A DNA stretch of 64,000 bases from Streptomyces lanatus (GCF_014655715.1 NZ_BNBM01000008.1:310001-374000), one strand, 5' to 3'. Numbered from the stretch's first letter, positions 8,806 through 17,770 are shown. Made by a program: numbers and translations. Notes: generated from the sequence alone by a model not told the origin.

Positions 8806-9735
8806 TCAGGCCGCCTTTCCGAGTCGTACCCGCGGGTCGAGCAGCGGGTAGGCGAGATCGACGAGGAGTTGGACGAGGATGGCGAGGGTGGCTGTGACCA
8901 GGACGGTGGCCTGGATCAGCGGATAGTCGCGGGTCTCCAGGGCACGGACCACGAGCGAGCCGACGCCGGGCCAGCCGAAGACGACCTCGACCACGACCAC
9001 TCCGTTGAGCAGCGCCGCGAAGCGTGTGCCGACCGCGGTGACCAGCGGGACCGCCGAGTTGGCCAGCGCGTAACGCCAGGTGAGGGCACGCTCGGAGACA
9101 CCGCGCGAGCGGGCCACGGTGATGTACGGCGAGGCGAGTGCCGTGGTCATCTCACGCCGTACCAGCCGTGAGACCAGGGCGAGTTGGAGGATCGCCACGG
9201 TGACCGTCGGCAGGATCAGACCGCTCCAGGACGTGAAGCCGGACGCGGGCAGTACCGGCAGCAGCACGGCGAACACCGTCAGCAGCATCACCCCGGTCCA
9301 GAAGTCCGGCATCGACTGTCCCGCGATGGTCAGGACGTTGGCACCGAGCTCGCGCTTGGTGTCCGCGCGCCGTGCCATCCACACCCCCAGCGGGACGGCG
9401 ACGGCCACCGTGACGGCGATCGCCGCGACCGACAGCGTGATCGTGTACGGCATGCGCTCCAGGACCACGTCCAGCGCCGAGGAATGGAAGGAGTAGCTGG
9501 TGCCGAGATCACCGGTGAGCAGGTCGCGCAGGAAGATCCCGTACTGGGTGATCAGCGGTTCGCCCAGCCCGAACTCCTCGCGGATCCGCGCCAGATCGGC
9601 ACTGGTCGCGGTCGGGCCCGCGTACGCGGCGGCGGGGTCGCCGGGCGCGAGCCGGACCAGCACGAACACGGTGGAGACGGTCAGGAAGACCGTGAGCAGG
9701 CTCTGGCCCAGACGGCGGGCGAGGTATCTCGACAC
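8806..9735 (-). CDS. ABC transporter permease, DppB/OppB-like
   Basis: A 309-residue permease beginning SRYLARRLGQSLLTVFLTV with the DppB N-terminal signature VLVRLAPGDPAAAY. It has six predicted TM helices and an EAA-type loop (PYITVARSRGVSERALTWRYALANS). It starts 3 bp after the binding-protein stop and precedes the DppC-like gene by 3 bp. This fits a single mRNA running from the binding protein to the ATPases. Confidence 0.92.
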   Translation of the reverse strand: MSRYLARRLGQSLLTVFLTVSTVFVLVRLAPGDPAAAYAGPTATSADLARIREEFGLGEPLITQYGIFLRDLLTGDLGTSYSFHSSALDVVLERMPYTITLSVAAIAVTVAVAVPLGVWMARRADTKRELGANVLTIAGQSMPDFWTGVMLLTVFAVLLPVLPASGFTSWSGLILPTVTVAILQLALVSRLVRREMTTALASPYITVARSRGVSERALTWRYALANSAVPLVTAVGTRFAALLNGVVVVEVVFGWPGVGSLVVRALETRDYPLIQATVLVTATLAILVQLLVDLAYPLLDPRVRLGKAA

Positions 9736-9738
9736 GGC

Positions 9739-11334
9739 TCAGCCCTCCAGCCGTACGGCGGTCAGGTCGTAGGAGTTGACCGGCAGCAGCCCGATGCCCT
9801 CGACGCGGGTGCGGCGGGCCAGCAGGGTCTTCGGCACGAACGCCCACAGACAGGGCCATGTGTCCCATACGGCGTGCTGGGCGGCGGCGAGTTCGCGGTC
9901 CCGGGCGGCGGGGTCGGCCTCGGTGGCGGCGTCGGAGATCCGCCGGGCGATCGCGGGGTCGACGTAGCCCATGAAGGCGTCGCCGGTGCGCTCGTCCTCG
10001 GCGGTCCCCGCGTACATGGCCTGGAGCATGGTGACGGCCTGGCCGGTGGGGCCGGGGAAGCCGTTGCCGATGACGTCCCAGTCGCCGCCCTTGCCCTGAC
10101 GCCACTTGAGGATGTCGCCGCCGGGCTCGAACTGGAGCAGGGAGGTGCGCACCCCGACGTCCTTCAGCATCTCGGCGACCGCCTCCATGACGGAGGTGTC
10201 CGCGGCGAACTCCCCCGACTCCCACATGATCCTGATCCGCAGCCCGTCCGCGCCCAGCGACTTCAGCGACTGCCGTGCGCGGGCCGGATCATGGACGAAG
10301 CTTCCGGTGCGTTCGGCGCCCTGGAGGGAGAGCGGTACGACGCCCGCGGCCTGCTCCGCCGAGCCGGTGAGGACGTCCCGCACGAGGGACTCGCCGTCGA
10401 TGGCGTACGTCAGCGCCCGCCGCACCCGGGCATCGGCGAGCGGGTGGTCCCTCGGCTTGCGGAAGTTGTAGAAGAGCTGGCACAGCCGTACCCCGGAGGT
10501 CTGCTCCAGATGTACGCCCGGCAGCCCGGTGAGCTGTTCGGCCGAGTCCGGTGTGATGGTGTCGATGACGTCGAGTTCGCCGCTGCGCAGGGCGACGACC
10601 CGGCTCGACTCCTCCGGCACGAAGCGGACCCGGACCCGCTCGACGGCCGGCCGCCCGCCCCAGTAGCGGGGCACCCGGGCCAGGGTGTACTCACCGGCCC
10701 CGCTGTTGGCGCCGACCACGCGGTACGGGCCGGTGCCGACACCGGAGCGCAGTTCCTCGGGCCGGTTGTCCTTCGCCGGGGTGATGAGGATGTTGGCCAT
10801 CAGCCGGTCCAGTACGGGCACCGGCTGCCGGGTGTGGAGCAGGAAGGTACGGGCACCGGTCGCCTCGACGCTCGGCAGCTCGGGGAAGAGTCCGAGCACG
10901 AACGACCCGGCGACCTCGCCGTACATCCGCACCGCGGTGGCCACGTCCTCGACGGTCACGGGGCGGCCGTCGGAATAGCGGATCCCCTCGCGCAGCCGCA
11001 CGCTCCAGGTGGTCGGCGCGGTCATCTCGAACCGGTCGGCGAGGACCGGCGTCGGCTTCATGCCCGGCCCGATCGCCGTGAGCGCCTGGCGCACGGCCCG
11101 CTGCACGGTCACCGCCGCGTCGAACTGGTTCAGCTTGTTGTCCAGGCTGACCAGCGAACGGTTCAACCCGAGCGTGAGCGTGCCGGGGCCCGGGGCGCCG
11201 GTGGGCCCGGCGCAGGCGGCCAGCGGGGCGAGGCCGAGACCGGCGCCGCCGGCGGCGCCCCAGCGCAGCAGGGTGCGGCGGGTCAACGTCTCGTGCGGGG
11301 GAGTCGGGGTCGTCCTCGGGGGAGTTCGGGTCAT
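9739..11334 (-). CDS. Tat-exported lipoprotein substrate-binding protein, SBP family 5 (DppA/OppA-like)
   Basis: A 531-residue solute-binding protein. The N-terminus carries a Tat-like motif (TRRTLLRWG) followed by a hydrophobic stretch and the lipobox LAAC, so it should be exported folded and lipid-anchored. The body matches SBP_bac_5 proteins: REGIRYSDGRPVTVEDVA, GTGPYRVV, DHPLADARVRRALTYAIDGES. ATG 11334 follows GAGAGG; a longer in-frame ORF reaches 11538 but would bury the signal peptide. It is the first gene of the import operon, and its promoter region contains the tandem inverted repeats at 11435-11472. Confidence 0.9.
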   Translation of the reverse strand: MTRTPPRTTPTPPHETLTRRTLLRWGAAGGAGLGLAPLAACAGPTGAPGPGTLTLGLNRSLVSLDNKLNQFDAAVTVQRAVRQALTAIGPGMKPTPVLADRFEMTAPTTWSVRLREGIRYSDGRPVTVEDVATAVRMYGEVAGSFVLGLFPELPSVEATGARTFLLHTRQPVPVLDRLMANILITPAKDNRPEELRSGVGTGPYRVVGANSGAGEYTLARVPRYWGGRPAVERVRVRFVPEESSRVVALRSGELDVIDTITPDSAEQLTGLPGVHLEQTSGVRLCQLFYNFRKPRDHPLADARVRRALTYAIDGESLVRDVLTGSAEQAAGVVPLSLQGAERTGSFVHDPARARQSLKSLGADGLRIRIMWESGEFAADTSVMEAVAEMLKDVGVRTSLLQFEPGGDILKWRQGKGGDWDVIGNGFPGPTGQAVTMLQAMYAGTAEDERTGDAFMGYVDPAIARRISDAATEADPAARDRELAAAQHAVWDTWPCLWAFVPKTLLARRTRVEGIGLLPVNSYDLTAVRLEG

Positions 11335-11639
11335 CGTCGACCTCTCGGGATTCTGGTGCGGCGACCGGCTCGGGGCGGTGTCCGGTCCCGTGGGACACCA
11401 CCGGTTTCTGTCGCGGCGAAAACCGTTCCACGGTTGCGCACATCGCGCAAGAGGTCTCGCGCACATCGCGCAGGATGTGTCATCATCGACGCGCCGAGGC
11501 CGTCTCTGGACTCCCTTGCGGAGAGGGGTGAGGGACACAGCCCCGACGAGGGCCGGACCACGGCGGATCAGACGACGGACGGCAGCGGATCAGACCTCGG
11601 ACCAGACAGGATCGGACCACCGACCACCAGGAGGCGGGC
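11335..11639. promoter_or_regulatory. Divergent promoter region between importer and kinase/dehydrogenase arms
   Basis: 305 bp without a gene. It holds two copies of an inverted repeat at 11435-11472. Nearer the plus-strand gene (11562-11610) is a run of related short repeats containing GCGGATCAGAC twice, plus GGACCAGAC- and GGATCGGAC-like variants. The AGGAGG before ATG 11640 lies at the end. A single regulator acting here, most simply the DeoR-type protein at 14065, could switch both arms together. Confidence 0.6.
11435..11472. promoter_or_regulatory. Tandem inverted-repeat operator candidate
   Basis: The 14-mer GCGCACATCGCGCA occurs twice, at 11436-11449 and 11459-11472, exactly 23 bp apart, about two helical turns. 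The first copy with its preceding T reads TGCGC-N5-GCGCA, a perfect inverted repeat; the second has CGCGC in the left arm. Two same-face palindromes in the divergent intergenic region are what a dimeric repressor would bind cooperatively. DeoR control is inferred from proximity. Confidence 0.6.
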
Positions 11640-13997
11640 ATGTCCTTCACTTCCCGCGACGCGCCGACGCGGCCTGCCGACGCCGGCGCGCGGGTGACGC
11701 CGCCCCACCCCGACGCACGGATCCGGCCATCCGCCGCCGACACCCGGACGCCTCGCCCCGTGCTCGCGCTCGCCGACGACCTGTCCGGCGCCGCGGAGAC
11801 CGCCATGGCCCTCGGCCTGCCGGGCAGAATCGTGCTCGGCCCCGCGCCCAGCGCCCCGCCAGGCGAAGGCGACGCCGTCGTGGTCGACCTCGACTGCCGG
11901 GGCGTCCCCCCGGATGAGGCCGCCCGGCGGGTCCGCGAGGCCCTGCGCACCGTCCCCGACGGCGCCCTGGTGCTGAAGAAGGCCGACTCGCTGCTGCGGG
12001 GCAACCTCGCCGCCGAGACGGCCGCCTTCACGGACGGGGCCGAGGGTGTCGTCGTCACCGTCGCCCTGCCCGCACTCGGCCGGACGGTCCGCGAGGGCGT
12101 GGTCCATCTGAGCGGCGTCCCCCTGCACCGCACGGACGCCTGGCGCGCGGAGGTCACCGGGCCCCCGACGTCGGTGGCAGCCGCGCTCGGCGACAGCCGT
12201 ACGGCCGTCGTCCCGCTGGCGGCGGTCCGGGACGGCGCGTTGCCCCGCGTACTCCGGGACACGATCGCCGCCGGACGCCTTCCGCTCTGCGACGCCGAGA
12301 CGGACGCCGACCTGGACCGCATCGCCGACGCGGCCATCGCCGCGGGCCCCGGTGTCCGCCTGCTCGGCACCGGGGGCCTCGCGGCTGCGGTGGGGCGCCT
12401 GCTCGGCCGTACCGGAGGGGCCTCGGCGCCGGCCGGGACGCCGGTGCGGCGGGAGCGACGGCCGCTGCTGATCGTCGTAGGCACCGCCGAACCGGCCGCG
12501 GCTGCGCAGATCGCGCAACTCGCACAGCGCGGCGCGCGCCACATCGCCCTGCCCGCCGACCGGCTGTCGACGACGGACGGGCACGCCGCCGGCACCTCCG
12601 ACGTCACCGTCCTCAGCATCGACAACGGCCAACGCGTCCAACCCGGTTCGGCCTACCGCCCGGTCCACGGACTCGCGCGTCTCGCCGCCCACCACGCGGC
12701 CGGCGCCGACCTCGTCCTCACCGGCGGGGAGACCGCGCGACGCGTCCTCGACGCCCTCGAAGTCCCGCAGTTGACGCCGCTCGGCGAGATCCACCACGGC
12801 GCCGTCCACGCCCTCGCATCCGACGGACGTCATGTCGTCACCCGGCCCGGCAGCTTCGGCGAGACCGACTCGCTGCTGCGGATCGCCGCCGCCCTGCGCC
12901 CGGACCGGTTCCGCACCCCACCGCTCCACATCCCGACGCCCGACCTCCCACCGCAAGGAGACCCCCTGGTGAACGCCACTCCGACCACCGGCGACCGCCG
13001 CCCGCTGCCGCTCATCGCGGTGACCATGGGAGACGGCGCGGGCATCGGCCCCGAGGTGATCGTCCCGGCGCTGCTGCACCCGGACACCCTCGCCCGCTGC
13101 CGCCCCGTCGTCGTCGGCGACGCCGAACGGCTGCGGCGGGCCGCCGCGATCCTCGGCGTCGACTGCGACATCGTCGCCGTGGCCGCCCCGGAGGAAGCCG
13201 AGTTCCGGCCCGGCCGCGTCAACGTCGTCGACCTCGGTCTGATCCCCGCCGACCTGCCCTGGGGCGAGTTGTCCCCGGTCGCGGGCGACGCCGCCTACCA
13301 GTACGTGCGGGTGGCCGCCGACCTCGCGATGAAGAACGCCGTGCACGGCATCTGCACCGCCCCGCTCAACAAGGAGGCCCTGCACGCGGCCGGGCACCTC
13401 TACCCGGGCCACACCGAACTCCTGGCCCACCTCACGGGAGTGGACGAGGTGTCGATGATGCTGTCGACGCCCAAGGTCAAGGTCATCCACGTCACCACCC
13501 ACATCGGCCTGATCGACGCCGTGCGCCGTATCGAGCCGGGCCTCGTCGAACGCACCGTGCGACGCGGCCACGAGGCGATGGTGCGCGCGGGCGTGGCGCA
13601 GCCGGTGATCGGCGTGTGCGGCATCAACCCGCACGCCGGTGAGAACGGCCTGTTCGGCTACGGCGAGGAGGAGGAGAAGATCGTCCCCGCCCTGGAGATA
13701 CTCCGCGCGGACGGCATCGACGCCCGCGGCCCGCTCCCCGCCGACACCGCCTTCTTCCTCGCCGGGCGCGGTGACTACGACCTGATCGTCGCGATGTACC
13801 ACGACCAAGGGCACGGCCCGGTGAAGGTGCTGGGCATCGAGGCCGGTGTGAACCTGACCGTGGGACTGCCCGTCATCCGTACCTCCGTCGACCACGGCAC
13901 GGCCTTCGACATCGCGGGCAAGGGAATCGCCGACGCCGGTAGCATGGTCGAGGCCCTGCGCCAGGCAGCCGAGATGTCCTCCGTACCGGCCCCCTGA
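11640..13997 (+). CDS. Fused four-carbon acid sugar kinase (DUF1537) and PdxA2-like 4-phosphate dehydrogenase
   Basis: A single 785-codon frame encodes two enzymes usually made separately. Residues about 40-430 are a DUF1537/OtnK-DtnK kinase: LALADDLSGAAETA, LKKADSLLRGN, and the C-terminal ATP-site LTGGETARRVLDAL. Residues about 455-785 are a PdxA-family dehydrogenase: TMGDGAGIGPEVI, YPGHTELLAHLTG, GINPHAGENG, MYHDQGHGPVK. In characterised D-threonate/D-erythronate catabolism the kinase makes the 4-phosphate and the PdxA-like enzyme oxidises and decarboxylates it to dihydroxyacetone phosphate. ATG 11640 is preceded by AGGAGG. An AAGGAG (12955-12960) followed 8 nt later by GTG 12969 (codon 444) could also start the dehydrogenase alone, so both a fusion and a free PdxA2 may be made. 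The first 35 residues look unstructured. Confidence 0.87.
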   Translation: MSFTSRDAPTRPADAGARVTPPHPDARIRPSAADTRTPRPVLALADDLSGAAETAMALGLPGRIVLGPAPSAPPGEGDAVVVDLDCRGVPPDEAARRVREALRTVPDGALVLKKADSLLRGNLAAETAAFTDGAEGVVVTVALPALGRTVREGVVHLSGVPLHRTDAWRAEVTGPPTSVAAALGDSRTAVVPLAAVRDGALPRVLRDTIAAGRLPLCDAETDADLDRIADAAIAAGPGVRLLGTGGLAAAVGRLLGRTGGASAPAGTPVRRERRPLLIVVGTAEPAAAAQIAQLAQRGARHIALPADRLSTTDGHAAGTSDVTVLSIDNGQRVQPGSAYRPVHGLARLAAHHAAGADLVLTGGETARRVLDALEVPQLTPLGEIHHGAVHALASDGRHVVTRPGSFGETDSLLRIAAALRPDRFRTPPLHIPTPDLPPQGDPLVNATPTTGDRRPLPLIAVTMGDGAGIGPEVIVPALLHPDTLARCRPVVVGDAERLRRAAAILGVDCDIVAVAAPEEAEFRPGRVNVVDLGLIPADLPWGELSPVAGDAAYQYVRVAADLAMKNAVHGICTAPLNKEALHAAGHLYPGHTELLAHLTGVDEVSMMLSTPKVKVIHVTTHIGLIDAVRRIEPGLVERTVRRGHEAMVRAGVAQPVIGVCGINPHAGENGLFGYGEEEEKIVPALEILRADGIDARGPLPADTAFFLAGRGDYDLIVAMYHDQGHGPVKVLGIEAGVNLTVGLPVIRTSVDHGTAFDIAGKGIADAGSMVEALRQAAEMSSVPAP
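12955..12971 (+). promoter_or_regulatory. Internal ribosome binding site and GTG start for the PdxA2 half
   Basis: AAGGAG at 12955-12960 sits 8 nt before an in-frame GTG at 12969-12971. Translation from there gives a protein starting VNATPTTGDRRPLPLIAVTM, the length of an ordinary PdxA protein (about 342 residues). No stop codon separates it from the upstream kinase. It looks as if two adjacent genes were joined by loss of the first stop codon while the second start signal was retained. Confidence 0.65.
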
Positions 13998-14064
13998 CCC
14001 CTCCGCTGACCGGCCCCCTGAAACCGCCGCCCAGCAGCCCACGCAGCGAAGGACTCCACGACAG

Positions 14065-14895
14065 ATGTCTCCCACCGGATCCCAGGCCCGGCGCGACCGG
14101 ATCCTGCACCTGGCCACCACGACCGGCCTGACCAGCGTCGAGGAGCTGTCCCAGCGCTTCGGCGTCACCGCCTCCACCATCCGCCGCGACCTCGCCAAGC
14201 TGACCGCCGACGGGCGCCTCGCCCGCACCTACGGCGGCGCCATGGCGCTGACCGCCCACCCCGAGGCGTCGCTTCGGCAGCGCACCGGCGAGGCGTTCGA
14301 GGCGAAGCGGGCCATCGCGCGCCGGGCCGCCGCCGAGGTGGGCGCGGGCGAGACGGTGCTGCTGGACGCCGGCTCGACGGTGGGCGCCCTCGCCCACGAA
14401 CTGCGCTCGGCGAAGGAACTGACCGTCGCCACCACCGGACTGACGGCCCTTCAGGAACTCGCCGACGTCGAGACGGTGCACGTCGAATGCCTCGGCGGCA
14501 CCCTGCGCCCGCTCAGCCAGGGCTTCGTCGGACCGCTCACCGAGGCCGCGCTGGAACACATGACCTTCGACCGAGTCTTCCTCGGCACCGACGGCATCTC
14601 GCCCGAGCACGGCATCTGCGAGGCCGACCTGCGCCAGACCCGGCTGAAGGAACTGATGGCCCGCCGCGCCGACCACGTCTACGTCCTCGCACACGCGGCC
14701 AAGCTCGGCCGGCGCCCCTTCCACGCCTGGGCGACCCTCCCCGAGGGCTGGACCCTGATCACCGACCCGGACGCCGACCCGGCGACCCTGGACGCACTGA
14801 GCGAGCGCGGCGTCGAGGTGGTCCTGGCGGAGGTGCCCCCGCCGGCCGCCGACTACCCCGCCCCGCCGACCGGTTCGGGCGCACCGGATGCCTGA
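14065..14895 (+). CDS. DeoR-family transcriptional regulator
   Basis: A 276-residue regulator. The N-terminal HTH_DeoR reads RRDRILHLATTTGLTSVEEL…FGVTASTIRRDLAKL…GRLARTYGGAM, which is the family signature. A DeoR C-terminal sensor domain follows (ETVLLDAGSTVGALAHEL, TTGLTALQEL, FLGTDGISPEHGI), normally binding a phosphorylated sugar intermediate. It lies 67 bp after the kinase/PdxA2 gene and overlaps the SDR gene by 8 bp. It is the likely repressor of this divergent locus, with the phosphorylated acid sugar as inducer; that is inference from position. Confidence 0.92.
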   Translation: MSPTGSQARRDRILHLATTTGLTSVEELSQRFGVTASTIRRDLAKLTADGRLARTYGGAMALTAHPEASLRQRTGEAFEAKRAIARRAAAEVGAGETVLLDAGSTVGALAHELRSAKELTVATTGLTALQELADVETVHVECLGGTLRPLSQGFVGPLTEAALEHMTFDRVFLGTDGISPEHGICEADLRQTRLKELMARRADHVYVLAHAAKLGRRPFHAWATLPEGWTLITDPDADPATLDALSERGVEVVLAEVPPPAADYPAPPTGSGAPDA

Positions 14896-15574
14896 ACCAC
14901 GCCACGCCCTGGTCACCGGCGTCAGCTCCGGAATCGGCGAGGCCATCTGCCGGCGCCTGCTCCAGGACGGCTGGCGGGTCACCGGCATCAGCCGCCGCCG
15001 ACCGGTGCCCGCGCCCGGCCTGACCTGGCTCCGGGCGGACCTGGCCGAACCCGCCACCCTGAACCGGACCCTCGACGGCATCGCCGCCCCCGACGCGATC
15101 GTGCACGCCGCGGGACTCCAACGCTCCGCTCCACTGGGCGAGTTGTCCGCCGACGACGGCGAACTGATGTGGCGCGTCCATGTCCAGTCCGCCGTGATCC
15201 TCCTCGACAGGCTCGCCGCCCGACTGCCCGACGGCGCCCGCGTGGTCCTCGTCGGCAGCCGTACGGCGACCGGTGTGCCCGGCAAGAGCCAGTACGCCGC
15301 GACCAAGGCCGCGCTGCCCGCGCTCGCGCGTTCCTGGGCCGCCGAACTCGCGGGCCGCGGCATCACCGTCAATGTGGTCGCCCCCGGTCCCACCGACACC
15401 CCGATGCTGTCCGACCCCGGCCGCGCCCGCACTCCCGTGGCGCAGCCCCCGCTCGGCAGGCTCGTCACACCCGACGAGGTCGCCGGCCTCACCGCGTTCC
15501 TCCTCGGGCCGGAGGGCGGCGCGATCACGGGCCAGCAACTGGTGCAGTGCGCAGGGGCCTCGCTGAGTCGTTGA
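14888..15574 (+). CDS. Short-chain dehydrogenase/reductase (SDR)
   Basis: A 228-residue classical SDR: nucleotide-binding TGVSSGIG near the N-terminus, IVHAAG (NNAG equivalent), the catalytic Ser region VLVGSRTA, the active-site QYAATKAAL (YxxxK), and VVAPGPTDTPM after the catalytic strand. It overlaps the DeoR gene by 8 bp, so it belongs to the plus-strand operon. It probably oxidises or reduces the acid sugar or its lactone before phosphorylation. The exact substrate cannot be read from the sequence. Confidence 0.9.
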   Translation: MPEPRHALVTGVSSGIGEAICRRLLQDGWRVTGISRRRPVPAPGLTWLRADLAEPATLNRTLDGIAAPDAIVHAAGLQRSAPLGELSADDGELMWRVHVQSAVILLDRLAARLPDGARVVLVGSRTATGVPGKSQYAATKAALPALARSWAAELAGRGITVNVVAPGPTDTPMLSDPGRARTPVAQPPLGRLVTPDEVAGLTAFLLGPEGGAITGQQLVQCAGASLSR

Positions 15575-15617
15575 GCGGGGACGCCGTCGAGCGTGGTGCC
15601 TTCACGCGTGCGTGCCG

Positions 15618-16739
15618 TCAGCCGGCCCGGTTCGGGATGCGGAGCCGCACCTCGTAGCCGCCGTCACCGGTGGGCCCTGAGGCGAAGGTGCCGTCCAGGA
15701 GCTCGGCGCGTTCCTTGAGGCCGATCAGGCCCTGCCGGGAACCGGGGAGGGGGAGCGACGGCCGGGCGGGCGGTGTGTTCGTGACGGTCACACCGAAGGC
15801 GTCGCCGTCGTGCCAGAGGTGTGCGGTGGCGGTGGCGCCGGGCGCGTGCTTGCGGACGTTGGTGAGGGCTTCCTGGACGGTGCGGTAGATGGTTCGCTGC
15901 GCGGTGGAGCTGACGTCAGGGGGGAGTTCGCCGGTGAGTTCGGCGTCGATGCCGCTGGTCGTGACGAGCTTGTGCAGATCGGCCAGCGTGGGCTGCGGCG
16001 TGAGCTCGGTGGACCGGCCACCGGAGGCGCGCAGCAGGGTGACCATGTGCCGCAGTTCGTCGAGCGTGTCGACGCTGAGCGAGCGGATGGTGCGGGCGCC
16101 CTCCCTGAAGTCCGGGTCCTTCGCGGCGACTTGGAGTGCGCCTGCCTGAACGGCGATCAGGCTGACCTGGTGGGAGACGACGTCGTGCATCTCGCGGGCG
16201 AGCTGGGCGCGTTCGCGGGCGAGGACAGCCTGGGAGTGCAGCAGACGCTCGTGCTCACGTGCCTCCTCGATCTCGACGAGCCGGCGGGCCAGGTCCCGGC
16301 GGGCCTGGACGAGTTGGCCCAGCAGCACGGGGGCCGCGGCGGTGGCGAGCGTGTAGAAGAAGTAGACCAGCGTCCAGGCGCGCTCGTGCGAGGACAGGTC
16401 GTCCAGCGGCCAGGGAGTGGCCGAGGCGACGGCGAACAGCAACGCGCAGGTGACCAGCAGCCGGCGGTCACGGGAGCGTTCGGACAGCGTGAACAGGGCC
16501 GCGAACGGGGCGAACACGATGTCCAGCATCAGGCTGGCGGGGAGCGTGAGCAGGAACACCGGGAGCGGGAACCGCCGCCGCACGATCAGCGCCGCGCACG
16601 CCAGCGTCGCCATGGCCCAAGCGGGGCCGCTCGTGTCGTCCAGGTTGATGAGGACGTCCACCACGGCGACCACGACGACCACCGCATCGAGGACCGGCTC
16701 CGGGATCCTCGCCCACCACGCTCCGCGCGCGCCGCTCAT
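15618..16739 (-). CDS. Two-component sensor histidine kinase (HisKA_3, NarL/DesK type)
   Basis: A 373-residue kinase. Several TM helices lie in the first ~145 residues without a clear extracellular sensor domain. A coiled segment (RLVEIEEAREHERLL) precedes the HisKA_3 dimerisation helix containing the phospho-acceptor His185 in REMHDVVSHQ. The HATPase domain follows (RTVQEALTNVRKHAPG, GLIGLKERAELLDG). The gene overlaps the response regulator by ATGA (16736-16739), so they form one cognate pair. With no loop outside the membrane it probably senses membrane state or a lipophilic signal. Confidence 0.92.
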   Translation of the reverse strand: MSGARGAWWARIPEPVLDAVVVVVAVVDVLINLDDTSGPAWAMATLACAALIVRRRFPLPVFLLTLPASLMLDIVFAPFAALFTLSERSRDRRLLVTCALLFAVASATPWPLDDLSSHERAWTLVYFFYTLATAAAPVLLGQLVQARRDLARRLVEIEEAREHERLLHSQAVLARERAQLAREMHDVVSHQVSLIAVQAGALQVAAKDPDFREGARTIRSLSVDTLDELRHMVTLLRASGGRSTELTPQPTLADLHKLVTTSGIDAELTGELPPDVSSTAQRTIYRTVQEALTNVRKHAPGATATAHLWHDGDAFGVTVTNTPPARPSLPLPGSRQGLIGLKERAELLDGTFASGPTGDGGYEVRLRIPNRAG

Positions 16740-17422
16740 CGCCCGGACCCCGGGCCCGCCTCGCCGTCCCGCTGCCCTTCGTCCAGCAGCCCGGCCCGCT
16801 GCGCCAGCAGCGCCGCCTGCACCCTGCCGCCGACCCGCAGCTTGGTCAGGATCGCGCTGACATGGTCCTTGACCGTGCCCGCGCTGAGATGGATACGGGC
16901 GCCGATGTCGGCGTTGGACAGCCCTTCGGCGATCAGCACGAGCACCTCACGCTCGCGCTCGGTGAGCCTGCCGACGCGGGTGCTGTCCTCGTCGTCCACG
17001 ACCGCCGCGCCGGGGTGGTTCTGCCACACGGCGCGCGACGCCTTCGGCGACATCACGACGCCGCCCGCGACCAGGGTGCGCACGAGCTGCGCGAGCTGGT
17101 CGGGCTCGGTGTCCTTGAGCAGGAACCCGGCCGCGCCGGAGCGCAGCGCGGTGAGGATGTACTCGTCGGCGTCGAACGTCGTCAGCATCGCCACCACCGG
17201 CGGTTCCGGTAGCGCCCGCAGCCGCCCCAGCACCGTCAGCCCGTCCACGTCCGGCATCCGGATGTCCAGCAGCACGACGTCGGGGCGTTCCCGCCGTACG
17301 GTGTCGACCGCCTCGGCGCCCACCGAGGTCGCGACGACCTCGATGTCATCGGCCGCGCTCAGGATCAGATCGAATCCGGAGCGCACCAGCGCCTCGTCGT
17401 CCACCACCATGACCCGGATCAC
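16736..17422 (-). CDS. NarL/FixJ-family response regulator
   Basis: A 228-residue regulator. The receiver domain begins VIRVMVVDDE, with phospho-acceptor Asp53 in LLDIRMPDVDG and the conserved Lys in LLKDTEP. The C-terminal LuxR-type HTH reads LTEREREVLVLIAEGLSNADIG…SAGTVKDHVSAILTKL. GTG 17422 was chosen because it gives the standard receiver N-terminus and follows GGCGGAG; the open frame continues far upstream without homology. It is encoded before, and overlaps, its partner kinase. The targets are unknown. Confidence 0.92.
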   Translation of the reverse strand: MIRVMVVDDEALVRSGFDLILSAADDIEVVATSVGAEAVDTVRRERPDVVLLDIRMPDVDGLTVLGRLRALPEPPVVAMLTTFDADEYILTALRSGAAGFLLKDTEPDQLAQLVRTLVAGGVVMSPKASRAVWQNHPGAAVVDDEDSTRVGRLTEREREVLVLIAEGLSNADIGARIHLSAGTVKDHVSAILTKLRVGGRVQAALLAQRAGLLDEGQRDGEAGPGSGR

Positions 17423-17770
17423 GTGCGCTCCGCCTCGTCGTCGTTGTGCGTACGTCTCAGGGCGCACGTCTATGTTGATTGTCACCGCTTCGACGGTATG
17501 TCGAGAACCGCCTGGTGAGACCGCACGACGGGACACTCCCGCCACCCGGGGGGTGGGTTCCCACCGTACGGGGGAGGCACGGCGCCCGGGCCACGGGGTG
17601 CTTGCGGCAGGACGAGGGATGGTGCCGCCGAGGCCGCACGAGCTGTCCTGGACAGACGACGCCCCCGCCCCCCACGGCCCCCGCCCGGCACCCCCCACCC
17701 GCCACCCGGCGGGGTATGACCGGACACTCGCCGGATACCCCGCGCCCCGGCCCCTCGCCAGCTTGGAGGT
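17423..17770. promoter_or_regulatory. 348-bp divergent promoter region with competing hairpins
   Basis: No gene is seen. It should hold the promoters of the two-component pair (minus) and the DUF418-type gene (plus). Two mutually exclusive hairpins share the same G-run: CCACCC-GGG-GGGTGG (17542-17556) and GGTGGG-TT-CCCACC (17552-17565). No convincing -35/-10 pair was found by eye. Confidence 0.4.

Noticed and set aside
7066..9171. Long plus-strand frames over the ABC transporter genes (also 9184-11697)
   Set aside because: They are G/D/Q-rich shadows of the minus-strand permease, ATPase and binding-protein genes, without any domain.
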